From NCBI RefSeq assembly GCF_014640675.1, contig NZ_BMHK01000002.1, positions 62,001 through 126,000 on the forward strand: a stretch of 64,000 nucleotides of DNA. Direction: 5' to 3'. The position numbers and the translations under genes are program-made. The DNA comes from Novosphingobium endophyticum (lineage in GTDB: Bacteria > Pseudomonadota > Alphaproteobacteria > Sphingomonadales > Sphingomonadaceae). Positions 1 to 7,526 of the stretch are shown here, one piece after another. Each line of letters starts with the position of its first letter. The stretch's first letter is position 1. Below the pieces are notes generated by a model that ran no database searches, was not told the DNA's origin, and worked only from the letters and a program-made list of their open reading frames with translations.

Positions 1-62
1 CGGAATTTCGTCCAGTCACCAAAGCCCTGCCTCTCTCTCCACACCGCCAAAAATGCTCTCTG

Positions 63-1589
63 TCATTTGGGCAGCCAGGCAAGCGGCATCAAGGGGTGCC
101 AGCCCCAGCCGTTGACGGCGAAGCCATCGACACTGCCGCGCACCAGCGACCAACGGACGGGCGAGCCGAAGGGAATGAAGACGTTTGCCGAAGTCAGCTC
201 GGCCTCGGCTTCGGTCAGCAGCGCCGCGCGCTCCTGCGGCGTCCCGGCGGTCGCTGCCTCCGCCACCAGGGCATCAGCCTGCTTCGAGCACAGCCCGCGC
301 TTCAAGCCGCAGGACAGGCGATTGAGATACCAGACGGCGCTGGGATAACGAGCGACATCGTCCATCAGCGCCAGGTCCGCATCGGCAAATTCGTCCACCC
401 GTTCGAGACTCGCGCCGATCGTGGCGAGGTCGGAAGCGAGATTGTCGAAGAGAATCGTCGATCCCTCGCCTTCGGGAAGCCAGACCCTCAGCACGAGGCC
501 CCCCGGCGCGGCAGGAGCCCTGGTGGCCGCGTCACCGTCCTTTTGCTCGTCTCTCCCAGAGGCGGATCGCCACTGCCGCACGCGCGCGGCGGCAACTTCC
601 CGCCGCTGATCGAGCGACTGTTCGCTCCAGCGCTCGCCGATCGTGCCGATATCCCCGTCGAGCGCCGGAGTGACGATCCGCGTGGTCGGATCCCAGCCGC
701 CCAGGCCGAAGGGCGCGATGAGCTTGCCGCGGTCAATCGCCATCGCCAATGCCTCGCGATTGGCGGGATCGGCCAGAAAGCCCTTCTCGTTCATGACCAG
801 CAATCCGAACAGGCCCACCACCGGATCGAGCTGGATCGTGCCGCGCAGGATCCCGACCGAGCGGGTGAGCGGGAAATCCTGGATCTGCCCTCCCAGGACG
901 AGATCGGCCTGCCCCTCGTTGAAGCGCTCCACGGCCTGGGCTCCGCCGATCGCCAGCAGGTTGATCTGACGCGTCCGTTCATCCCAGTTCAGGATTTCGG
1001 GCAGGCCGAGTTCGGCCGGATTGATCGGCGTCAGGCGCGCCACGTTCCCCAGCTTGGTCATCGACATCGGCCCGGCCCCCTTCCCGTCCTCGAACAGACC
1101 CACTTCGGGCTGCGCGAGAAGCTGCAGGAGATAGGGCATGGGCCGTCCGAGGCGGATCTCGATCACGCGGCCGGCCATGACGCGCACTTCGTCGATCACC
1201 GACAGGTCGCGCCCCAGCGAGGTGCCGTTCAGCGATTTCAGCGCCGCGACGAGCGACGCCCTGGCTGATTCCGCCGTGATCGGATCGCCCGACGCCCAGT
1301 CGCCATCGCGCAGGCGGAAGATGTAGCTGCGGCCATCGTCGGTCACGATCCAGCGGTCGGCAAGGGCGGGGATGACGCGGCCCTTCTCGTCGAAGGCGAC
1401 AAGCCCCTCCGCCCTGGCGGCCCTGGTGAGCTGGCCCGCGACACTCAGGCGAATGCCCGATTCAAACGGATCGGACGTGTCGCCGATAACGGCGACATTG
1501 AGCGCGGCATCGTCGAACGAATCGCACCCGGCGAGACTGAGCGCGACCAGAGTGGCAAGGACCCGGAAGGCTTTACGCGCAGCGAGCAT
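63..1589 (-). CDS. ABC transporter solute-binding lipoprotein, family 5 (peptide-type)
   Basis: Periplasmic substrate-binding component of a peptide/nickel/opine-type ABC importer, by family. The N-terminus is a lipoprotein signal ending in the lipobox LAGC with Cys22 as the predicted lipidated residue. The stretch around residues 75-110 (ADRW, then DDGRSYIFRLRDG, then DPITAESARAS) is the family-5 signature segment, and 508 residues is a normal length. No permease or ATPase gene lies nearby in the window, so the transport partners and ligand are unknown; it could be an orphan receptor. The gene ends 62 bases from the left edge. Confidence 0.85.
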   Translation of the reverse strand: MLAARKAFRVLATLVALSLAGCDSFDDAALNVAVIGDTSDPFESGIRLSVAGQLTRAARAEGLVAFDEKGRVIPALADRWIVTDDGRSYIFRLRDGDWASGDPITAESARASLVAALKSLNGTSLGRDLSVIDEVRVMAGRVIEIRLGRPMPYLLQLLAQPEVGLFEDGKGAGPMSMTKLGNVARLTPINPAELGLPEILNWDERTRQINLLAIGGAQAVERFNEGQADLVLGGQIQDFPLTRSVGILRGTIQLDPVVGLFGLLVMNEKGFLADPANREALAMAIDRGKLIAPFGLGGWDPTTRIVTPALDGDIGTIGERWSEQSLDQRREVAAARVRQWRSASGRDEQKDGDAATRAPAAPGGLVLRVWLPEGEGSTILFDNLASDLATIGASLERVDEFADADLALMDDVARYPSAVWYLNRLSCGLKRGLCSKQADALVAEAATAGTPQERAALLTEAEAELTSANVFIPFGSPVRWSLVRGSVDGFAVNGWGWHPLMPLAWLPK

Positions 1590-1656
1590 GAATGCCGGAG
1601 TAGCCGATTTGCGGCGTACCGCAATGCGCTAACGAAAATTTCCGCCCGAAGGCCTC

Positions 1657-2028
1657 TCAGATCTTGCGCAGGCCGCCGCCGGTCATGGGGCGCCGATGTC
1701 CGCGCGCGTGTCGCGGCGTCGCATTCTCGCCGGAACCTATCGGCACGCGGGCAAGCTTGGGATCGATGTCGTCGCGAAAGGCAACGCCGAAGCGACTGTC
1801 CTGAACCCAGGCGACCGAACCGTCCACCCAGCCGACATTGCGGATGTTCACGGAGACAAAGGCGCCGGGCACGACCCGCACCACGCCTTCGCCCATCATG
1901 CCGCGGGCAGACAGGTTGCGCACCTTGATGCGATGTTCGCCCTCGATGCCATCGACGCGCAAATCGGCCAGGAGAAACAGGCTGTCGCGCGCGATCTGCC
2001 GATTGTCACCTTTGATCATGAGCTCCAT
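1657..2028 (-). CDS. PilZ-domain protein
   Basis: Small (123-residue) protein with a PilZ-like fold, a family that usually binds cyclic di-GMP. The visible core is an RDSLFLLADLRVDG strand, a VRNLSARGMMGEG turn (the usual D/NxSxxG element), and an SVAWVQDSRFGVAFR strand. The start is placed at the internal Met (MELMIKG), because the open frame upstream reads as low-complexity basic sequence and the PilZ core starts directly after it. The N-terminal RxxxR motif is weak, so cyclic di-GMP binding is not assured. It is one of three PilZ-type genes in the window. Confidence 0.75.
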   Translation of the reverse strand: MELMIKGDNRQIARDSLFLLADLRVDGIEGEHRIKVRNLSARGMMGEGVVRVVPGAFVSVNIRNVGWVDGSVAWVQDSRFGVAFRDDIDPKLARVPIGSGENATPRHARGHRRPMTGGGLRKI

Positions 2029-2167
2029 CCGGCGTTTCGAATTGCGCAGGCGATCATCCGCACGCGCTCGCGAATATAACTGCTGGCGAAGGCTATGCAC
2101 CAGTGGCAAACAAAAGGTTACCAACCTGGTAACCCGGCGGCGTTTCGCAGCACCGTGCCAATATGGG

Positions 2168-2620
2168 TCAGTCGTCGCGGGAAACCTTTTCGCGCCGTTC
2201 GTGCGCTTCCTGTGCTTCCACCGTCATCGTCGCGATCGGGCGCGCCTCGAGCCGGCCGAGGCCGATCGGTTCGCCGGTCACTTCGCAGAACCCGTATTCG
2301 CCTTCCTCGATGCGGCGCAGCGCGGAATCGATCTTGGCGATCAGCTTGCGCTGGCGGTCGCGCGTGCGCAGTTCGATCCCCCAGTCAGTCTCGCTCGAAG
2401 CCCGGTCGTTGAGATCGGGTTCGCGAATCGGACCATCCTGCAACTGCTGAAGCGTTCCCGCGGCAGCTTCCAGGATCAGGCGTTTCCACGACAGCAGCAA
2501 CTCGCGGAAATAATCCAGCTGCGCCTTGCACATGTAGGCTTCGCCTTTCTCGGCGACATAGGAACCTCCAAGCGCGCGCTTGGCCTTAGCCAGCACATCA
2601 ATTTCGTCAGACAGGGCCAT
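2168..2620 (-). CDS. dksA: DksA/TraR-family RNA polymerase-binding regulator, cysteine-poor type
   Basis: DksA acts in the secondary channel of RNA polymerase with ppGpp to reset transcription of ribosomal and amino-acid genes. About 150 residues from the chosen start (MALSDEIDVL). There is a central coiled-coil region (YFRELLLSWKRLILE ... LRTRDRQRKLIAKIDSALRRIEEGEYGFC) and a globular end with GEPIGLGRLEARPIATMT. In place of the four zinc cysteines of E. coli DksA it has one (GFCEVTGEPI, then TVEAQEAHE), as is common in Alphaproteobacteria. The longer open frame to 2806 adds residues with no family similarity. It diverges from the SEL1-like gene. Confidence 0.88.
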   Translation of the reverse strand: MALSDEIDVLAKAKRALGGSYVAEKGEAYMCKAQLDYFRELLLSWKRLILEAAAGTLQQLQDGPIREPDLNDRASSETDWGIELRTRDRQRKLIAKIDSALRRIEEGEYGFCEVTGEPIGLGRLEARPIATMTVEAQEAHERREKVSRDD

Positions 2621-2930
2621 TACCATCCAGAGAATCTCCGCACGAATCCCCCCCGGACCTCCAACGCCCCGAGCGGCCCCGGACATTTCCGGCAACCATC
2701 TGACGATCCGCGGTTGGAGGGGCCTATAATTGCGAGGATTTCGCGGCACAAGCACATATGGCCCGCCAGTCCACAAAAATCCTGATCCAGTCTCGGCTTG
2801 AGCCATCTTTCGGACTGCGATCTGAAACTTTTACGCGCCGCGTTAACCATATGTTGACCACGCTGGCTCCAGCTTCCTCCGGTCGACCGCGGCTCCAGTC
2901 GGATCGCGAAGACTTGGGGGGTATCACGCA
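2621..2930. other. Divergent promoter region between dksA and the SEL1-like gene
   Basis: A 310-base region without a credible gene. It must hold the dksA promoter (leftward) and that of the SEL1-like gene (rightward). The one clear site is a CtrA-type box at 2843-2858. Confidence 0.6.
2843..2858 (+). promoter_or_regulatory. Candidate CtrA-binding site
   Basis: TTAACCATATGTTGAC contains the full CtrA half-site TTAACCAT and fits the TTAA-N7-TTAA consensus with one mismatch (TTGA in the right half). It lies 73 bases upstream of the SEL1-like start and between divergent genes. CtrA is the cell-cycle master regulator of Alphaproteobacteria, and its upstream regulator DivK is encoded at 6643-7005. 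Confidence 0.55.
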
Positions 2931-3269
2931 ATGCAAACTGCCTGGACCAGGAAGAACCTGTTTATCGCCACCGCCGAGGCGGATATCGAAGCCGAAGACC
3001 TGCTGGTCGCCAACTGCCTTGCCGCTGCCGCGCAAGGCGACGTTTCGGCCTATTTCGACCTCGGCGTTACCTATTCCACGGGAAGCCACGGGGCCAGTTG
3101 CGATCTCATCGAGGCGCACAAGTGGTTCAACCTCGCCGCAGTCGGCGGGCATGAGGAAGCGTCGGTCTGCCGCGCCGAAGTGGCCGACGAGATGACCGCT
3201 CGCGAAATCGCCGAGGCCCAGCGCCGGGCGCGCGAATGGCTCGCCGCCGCGACCCGCCAGGCCGCCTGA
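2931..3269 (+). CDS. SEL1-like repeat protein (small)
   Basis: 112-residue soluble protein with one to two SEL1/TPR-like helical hairpins. The diagnostic segment is AAAAQGDVSAYFDLGVTYSTG followed by DLIEAHKWFNLAAVGGHEEA, the classic A..G...A...LG..Y..G ... A..W...AA..G pattern. No signal peptide is visible. Such repeats are protein-binding scaffolds, often in regulatory or envelope roles; no partner can be named. A CtrA-like box lies upstream, so cell-cycle control is possible (inference). Confidence 0.8.
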   Translation: MQTAWTRKNLFIATAEADIEAEDLLVANCLAAAAQGDVSAYFDLGVTYSTGSHGASCDLIEAHKWFNLAAVGGHEEASVCRAEVADEMTAREIAEAQRRAREWLAAATRQAA

Positions 3270-3288
3270 CGCGGTTAGCGACGACCCG

Positions 3289-4425
3289 CTAGGCCCTGCG
3301 GAAAGGCGTCCTCCCGCCCAGCCAGTTGCGATCCTGGGCGATCCCGGCGCGCTCGCGTTCGAGGAAGTCGGCGATGGCCTCGCGAAAACCGTCATGGACG
3401 ATGTAGTGGGCCGAAACCGTGCGCACCGGTTCATAGCCGCGCGCCAGCTTGTGCCCGCCTTGCGCGCCCGCTTCCACGCGTGACAGGCCCAGCGCGATCG
3501 CCGCGTCGATCGCCTGATAATAGCACAGCTCGAAATGCAGGAACGGCTTGTCGATCCGCGCGCCCCAGTAACGCCCGTAAAGCGCCTCGCCGCCGATGAA
3601 GTTGAGCGCGCCGGCAATCGGTTCGCCGTCCATGAACGCGAGGACCAGCAGGATCCGCTCGGCCATTGTCTCCCCGAACAGGGAGAAGGCCTCGCGCGTC
3701 AGGTAGGGCCTGCCCCACTTGCGCGCGCCGGTGTCCTGATAGAAGCTCCAGAACGCATCCCAGTGCTCCTCGCGAATGTCGGCGCCGGTGAGGGCGCGAA
3801 TCTCCACACCTTCCTGCGCTTTCGCCCGCTCCTTGCGGATGTCCTTGCGCTTGCGTGAGGACAGCGCGGCAAGGAAGGCGTCGAAGCTGTCATAACCCCG
3901 GTTTTCCCAGTGAAACTGGATATCCTCCCGCAGCATCCAGCCCGCCCTTTCGAACGCCGGCACCTGACCGGGCTCGATGAACGTCGCATGGGCGGAGGAA
4001 AACCCGTGGTCTCGGCACAGCGTTTCGGCGGCGCGCAGGAGCGGCAGCGCCAGTTCGGTGTGGCGCGTCAACAGGCGCGGGCCGGTCGCCGGCGTGAAGG
4101 GCGCCGCGATCTGGAGCTTGGGGTAGTATTCGCCGCCCGCCCGGTGCCAGGCGTCGGCCCAGGAATGGTCGAAGACGTATTCGCCATGGCTGTGCTGCTT
4201 AAGATAGCTCGGCACGGCCGCTGCCAGGCTTCCGTCCGGCGCGGCGATGGTGATCGGCACCGGTGTCCAGCCGCTGTGCCCGCCGACACTGCCCGAATCC
4301 TCCAGCGCCTTCAGGAAGGCATGGCAGACGAAAGGATTGCCGCCCGGAGTCAGGGCATCCCATTCCCCGGCCGGAATTTCGCCGATCGCGCCGTGGACCC
4401 TTGCCGTGAATTCGCCTTCGCTCAC
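3289..4425 (-). CDS. FemAB-like / DUF482 GNAT-fold acyltransferase
   Basis: 378-residue protein of the FemAB-like (peptidogalycan biosynthesis, PF04339) family with a double GNAT fold. Motifs seen: NPFVCHAFLKALEDSGSV near the start, then YVFDHSWADAWHRAGGEYYPKLQIAAPFTPATGPRLL, RKDIRKERAKAQ in the centre, and GGEALYGRYWGA ... HFELCYYQAIDAAI in the second domain. The family's substrate is not established. It is the last gene of a five-gene overlapping operon: its ATG overlaps the stop of the glycerophosphodiesterase gene by four bases. Confidence 0.85.
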   Translation of the reverse strand: MSEGEFTARVHGAIGEIPAGEWDALTPGGNPFVCHAFLKALEDSGSVGGHSGWTPVPITIAAPDGSLAAAVPSYLKQHSHGEYVFDHSWADAWHRAGGEYYPKLQIAAPFTPATGPRLLTRHTELALPLLRAAETLCRDHGFSSAHATFIEPGQVPAFERAGWMLREDIQFHWENRGYDSFDAFLAALSSRKRKDIRKERAKAQEGVEIRALTGADIREEHWDAFWSFYQDTGARKWGRPYLTREAFSLFGETMAERILLVLAFMDGEPIAGALNFIGGEALYGRYWGARIDKPFLHFELCYYQAIDAAIALGLSRVEAGAQGGHKLARGYEPVRTVSAHYIVHDGFREAIADFLERERAGIAQDRNWLGGRTPFRRA

Positions 4426-5210
4426 GCCTGCGCGCTGGCTCCTTTCGCTGCGGCCGGAGCGCCTTCGAAAATCGCCGCGTCGGCATGGGCCGAGGCCCGC
4501 TCACGATGTTCGGCCGATCGTACCGTCCATGTCGCGACCGGCAGGCCCCGGCGCCGCTGCGCCGCCGCGAAACCGCTCGGCAGATCGCGGATATCGTAAG
4601 CGAGAAAGTCGGGCCTTGCACGCCAGAGCGCAAGATGCCTGCGCACTTTTCCCGGAAGCGCCCTGTCCTCGCCTTCGGACACGACCAGGCCCCTGACGGT
4701 GTGCGGCGAATGCCTCGCGTACCAATGCGCCACGCGCGGATCGAAGCTCATGACCGCATGCGGTCCCGTGTATCCTTCAAGCACCCGGCGCACGGCCAGG
4801 CAGAGCGCGGCGGGGTGCTGCTCGCGGCGCGACTTGACCTCGATGAGCACGGGCGTCCGCCCCGCCACTGCGGTAAGAACCTGCCGCAGCGTCGGGATCG
4901 TCTCGCTTGAGCCGGCCAGCGGAATCGCGCCGAGCTGCGCCGCGCTGCGCCTGGCCACGGGGCCGGTCTCGCCGGTCAGCCGGTCGAGGTCCGTGTCGTG
5001 GAAGACCACCGGCTGCCCGTCGCTGGAACGCTGCACGTCCAGCTCGACCCCCAACCCCCGCGCCACCGCGCGCCGGAAGGCCGCCGGAGAATTCTCGGGC
5101 ACTCCGGGGCCGTGGAGCCCGCGATGGGCATAGTCGTGCTCGCCGATCCACGCGACCCTGCGCGGGGCGGGCGGCGGCGAGAGCCAGCGATCAAGCAGGG
5201 CGAACGGCAA
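4422..5210 (-). CDS. Glycerophosphodiester phosphodiesterase
   Basis: Cytoplasmic GDPD-type TIM-barrel enzyme hydrolysing glycerophosphodiesters to glycerol-3-phosphate and an alcohol. The catalytic motifs are present: AHRGLHG ... PENSPAAFRRAVARG (HR and ExN), ELDVQRSSDGQPVVFHDTDLDRLT (E.D and H), and LIEVKS. The start is uncertain. The ATG at 5276 would overlap RidA by 86 bases and encode an arginine/cysteine-rich tail. The TTG at 5210, giving a shorter overlap and the family-like LLDRWLSPPPAPRRVAW beginning, is preferred. Fourth gene of the 6618-to-3289 operon. Confidence 0.85.
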   Translation of the reverse strand: MPFALLDRWLSPPPAPRRVAWIGEHDYAHRGLHGPGVPENSPAAFRRAVARGLGVELDVQRSSDGQPVVFHDTDLDRLTGETGPVARRSAAQLGAIPLAGSSETIPTLRQVLTAVAGRTPVLIEVKSRREQHPAALCLAVRRVLEGYTGPHAVMSFDPRVAHWYARHSPHTVRGLVVSEGEDRALPGKVRRHLALWRARPDFLAYDIRDLPSGFAAAQRRRGLPVATWTVRSAEHRERASAHADAAIFEGAPAAAKGASAQA

Positions 5211-5655
5211 CGACAGCGTCCACTTCGACGGCAGCGCCCAGCGGAAGCACCGGCACGCCGACCGCGCTGCGGGCATGCCTGCCCGCTTCGCCGAACACCG
5301 CCACCATCAGTTCGGAAGCGCCGTTGGCGACCTTGGGCTGATCGGTGAAGTCTCCGGTGGAATTGACGAAGGCTCCGAGCTTCACCACCCGCTCGACGCG
5401 GTCGAGCGAGCCGAGCGCGGCCTTGAGCTGCGCCAGGATCATCACGCCGCAGGCCTGTGCCGCCTCGACCCCCCGCTCGAGCGAAACGTCCTCGCCCAGC
5501 CGGCCGGTCGCAAGCTTGCCGTCGATGAAGGGAAGCTGGCCGGAAACGTGCGCGAAGCCGCCGGCTATCACCACCGGCACATATGCCGCCACCGGCGCGG
5601 CGGGCTCGGGAAGGACAAGGCCAAGCTGTTCCAGGCGTGCGTCTATTTCGCTCAT
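5191..5655 (-). CDS. RidA/YjgF-family protein
   Basis: 154-residue RidA-family protein of the longer YjgF/UK114-like subfamily. Seen: MSEIDARLEQLGLVLPEP, AGGFAHVSGQLPFIDGKLATGRLG, the long amphipathic helix AAQACGVMILAQLKAALGSLDRVERVVKL, and the C-terminal strand HARSAVGVPVLPLGAAVEVDAVVAV. The canonical RidA arginine is replaced by serine/alanine (HARSAVGVP), so imine deaminase activity is not assured. The upstream ATG extension to 5886 is a shadow of the HAD gene. Four bases separate it from the HAD stop, and it overlaps the downstream glycerophosphodiesterase. Confidence 0.88.
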   Translation of the reverse strand: MSEIDARLEQLGLVLPEPAAPVAAYVPVVIAGGFAHVSGQLPFIDGKLATGRLGEDVSLERGVEAAQACGVMILAQLKAALGSLDRVERVVKLGAFVNSTGDFTDQPKVANGASELMVAVFGEAGRHARSAVGVPVLPLGAAVEVDAVVAVRPA

Positions 5656-5659
5656 TTTC

Positions 5660-6295
5660 TCAACGATCCTCTTGTGCGTATGCCAGTTGGTCCAGAAGCC
5701 AGGGCAGCGCGGCTTCCCATTCGTCAATGCGGGCGTGGGCGCAGCCGGCCTTGAGGGCGCAGGGAATGTGCGGCGCGAGCGCCGGTTCGGCGCAGAGATG
5801 CAACCGCACCACCTCGGGCGCGACTTCCGACACCGAATCGTGGTGATGGGCAAGGTCGTCGATGAAGACCGCACGGCACGGCGCATATTCCTCGATGATC
5901 GCCCTGAGCGCCGGCCCCTTCGGCCCCTGATTGGTGAAGACCCGCAAGTCTATGCCGTGCTCGGCAAGCTGCCGCGTACGCGCTTCCTTGCGGAAATCCA
6001 TGAGGTTGGTGAGCACCACGACATCGGCATGCCGCGAAATCTCGCCGATCGCGGCGACCGCGCCTTCGACCGGAGTCTGGCGGTGCATCTGTCCGTCGAA
6101 GAACTTGCCCAGCAGCGTCCACATCTCCGCCGGCTCCAGCGGTTCCTCCGTCTGGAGACGGCGCATCGCGCTGCTGAAATCACCCCGGCTCAAGTCGAAG
6201 CTGACGCCTTCCTCCTCGGCCAGCCAGTCGCGAAAGTGCGTGGCCATGTAGAGCAGCACTTCGTCGCAGTCGGTGATGAGGAGCGGCCTGCTCAT
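5660..6295 (-). CDS. HAD-superfamily hydrolase
   Basis: 211-residue haloacid-dehalogenase-type phosphatase. Motif I is LITDCDEVLL (nucleophile Asp with DxD), motif II is VVVLTNLMD, motif III is the Lys in TNQGPKGPALR, and motif IV is AVFIDDLAHHHDS. The substrate is not predictable. The start codon overlaps the DUF3572 stop by four bases, and RidA follows four bases after its own stop, so the genes are almost certainly cotranscribed. Confidence 0.87.
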   Translation of the reverse strand: MSRPLLITDCDEVLLYMATHFRDWLAEEEGVSFDLSRGDFSSAMRRLQTEEPLEPAEMWTLLGKFFDGQMHRQTPVEGAVAAIGEISRHADVVVLTNLMDFRKEARTRQLAEHGIDLRVFTNQGPKGPALRAIIEEYAPCRAVFIDDLAHHHDSVSEVAPEVVRLHLCAEPALAPHIPCALKAGCAHARIDEWEAALPWLLDQLAYAQEDR

Positions 6296-6618
6296 GCGCC
6301 CAGCCTTTCGCGTGTCCTCGCCAGCTTCTCCGGCTCCACGCCGAGCGCGTCGGCCGCGGCGAGCAGGTCCGGCTCATGCGCGCGCAGGAAATCGATGACC
6401 GCCGCGAGCGTGCCCGGCTCGCCGAGCGAGGCCCTGAGCGAATCGGGCGTGAGGCCGGTCAGGGCAAGGAACCGGGCGGCGCGATCGCCATCGCCCAGCA
6501 CCCAGCCGAGCGCGTTCAGCGCGAGGGCATGAGGATCGGCGGCGGGACCGTCGGCTGGGGATGGCGGCTTTCCAAGAATTGTCAGTCTCGCTTGGCTGTC
6601 ATAGAGCGGGCTCTGCAC
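6292..6618 (-). CDS. DUF3572-family protein
   Basis: Small helical protein (up to 108 residues) of the alphaproteobacterial DUF3572 family. The recognisable core is ALALNALGWVLGDGDRAARFLALTGLTPDSLRASLGEPG followed by AVIDFLRAHEPDLLAAADALG. Function unknown. The only upstream start is a GTG at 6618, just 24 bases from the divergent divK start; a later start before PHALALNAL is possible. First gene of the leftward five-gene operon. Confidence 0.78.
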   Translation of the reverse strand: MQSPLYDSQARLTILGKPPSPADGPAADPHALALNALGWVLGDGDRAARFLALTGLTPDSLRASLGEPGTLAAVIDFLRAHEPDLLAAADALGVEPEKLARTRERLGA

Positions 6619-6642
6619 CCAAGATGGTAGTCAGGGCCTCGA

Positions 6643-7005
6643 ATGGCAAAGCGAATCCTCGTTGTCGAGGACAACGACCTCAACCGGAAGCTCTTTTGCG
6701 ACGTTCTCAGGAGCCAGGGCTTTGCCGTCGAGCCGGTGGCGGACGGGCTCGACGCGCTCGACCGCGCCCGTCAGTTCGTGCCCGGGCTGATCATCATGGA
6801 CATCCAGCTTCCCAATGTCTCCGGCCTCGACCTGATCGAGGCGGCGAAGAACGATCCGGTGCTGCGCGCCATTCCCGTCCTTGCGGTTACCGCCTATGCC
6901 GGCAAGGGCGACGAGGAACGCATCCGCGAGGCCGGCGCCGAGGGCTATCTGGCCAAGCCGGTCTCCATCGGCCCGTTCATGCAGGCGGTAAGGGCGCTGC
7001 TGTGA
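6643..7005 (+). CDS. divK: Single-domain response regulator DivK
   Basis: 120-residue stand-alone receiver domain. The acidic pocket is VVEDND, the phosphoacceptor is Asp53 in LIIMDIQLP, and the switch residues are Thr in VLAVTAYA and Lys in YLAKPV. No output domain. The length and the ILVVEDNDLNRKLF start match DivK, which in Caulobacter relays DivJ/PleC signals to DivL-CckA and so controls CtrA activity. The DUF3572 operon diverges from it. Confidence 0.92.
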   Translation: MAKRILVVEDNDLNRKLFCDVLRSQGFAVEPVADGLDALDRARQFVPGLIIMDIQLPNVSGLDLIEAAKNDPVLRAIPVLAVTAYAGKGDEERIREAGAEGYLAKPVSIGPFMQAVRALL

Positions 7006-7014
7006 CGCCCTTCC

Positions 7015-7120
7015 CGTCATCCCGGCGAACGCCGGGACCGGTGGCGGTGTTTACACGCGGCCTCGCCGAGAACGCGCGCCGAGCGACCGCCACCGGTCCC
7101 GGATCAGGTCCGGGATGACG
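7015..7120. repeat. 106-base composite palindromic intergenic element, copy 1
   Basis: Ends are inverted repeats (CGTCATCCCGG ... CCGGGATGACG), with an inner pair ACCGGTGGCGGT / ACCGCCACCGGT. A clearly related element of exactly the same length lies in inverted orientation at 40721-40826. It sits between divK and the acyl carrier protein gene and may also act as a terminator. Confidence 0.85.
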
Positions 7121-7220
7121 TTATGTTTGACGGCCATGCTTGACTTTGCCCCCCGGCGCCGCTTTTGCGCCGCATTTCCCGGCCAGAGAGCCGCCCGAAC
7201 CTATCGGAGTTGACAAGACC

Positions 7221-7460
7221 ATGGACCGCGAAGAGACATCGGCCCGGATCGCCGCCCTGATCGAACCCTTCAACAAGAAGGGCGCAGAGATCACCGATGC
7301 CACCCGCTTCACCGACGACCTCGAGTTCGACAGCCTGACCGTCATGGACTTCGTCGCCGCCATCGAGGACGAGTTCGACATCATCATCTCGATGAACCAG
7401 CAGGCCGAGATCGAAAACTACGGCCAGCTCGTCGACGCCGTGGTGAAGCTGCACGGCTGA
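7221..7460 (+). CDS. Acyl carrier protein associated with serine palmitoyltransferase
   Basis: 79-residue acyl carrier protein. The phosphopantetheine site is Ser38 in DDLEFDSLTVMDF; the acidic helix II and C-terminal helix (AEIENYGQLVDAVVKL) are normal. The start MDREETSARI is preferred over the upstream in-frame TTG because the ACP fold begins there. It lies directly before spt, an arrangement known from sphingolipid-making Alphaproteobacteria, where a dedicated ACP is thought to deliver the acyl chain to the palmitoyltransferase. Confidence 0.92.
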   Translation: MDREETSARIAALIEPFNKKGAEITDATRFTDDLEFDSLTVMDFVAAIEDEFDIIISMNQQAEIENYGQLVDAVVKLHG

Positions 7461-7466
7461 ACGAGG

Positions 7467-7495
7467 CGTCATCCCGGACTTGATCCGGGATGACG
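7467..7495. repeat. Short palindromic repeat (GTCATCCCGG family), possible terminator
   Basis: A perfect hairpin: arms of 12 bases (CGTCATCCCGGA / TCCGGGATGACG) with a 5-base loop. It lies between the acyl carrier protein gene and spt, 7 bases after the ACP stop. The same arm sequence recurs at 8760-8806 and 55290-55320 and as ends of the 106-base elements. There is no U-run. Confidence 0.85.
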
Positions 7496-7526
7496 AGATA
7501 GACAATTTGCTTCAAGGAAGCAGGCC

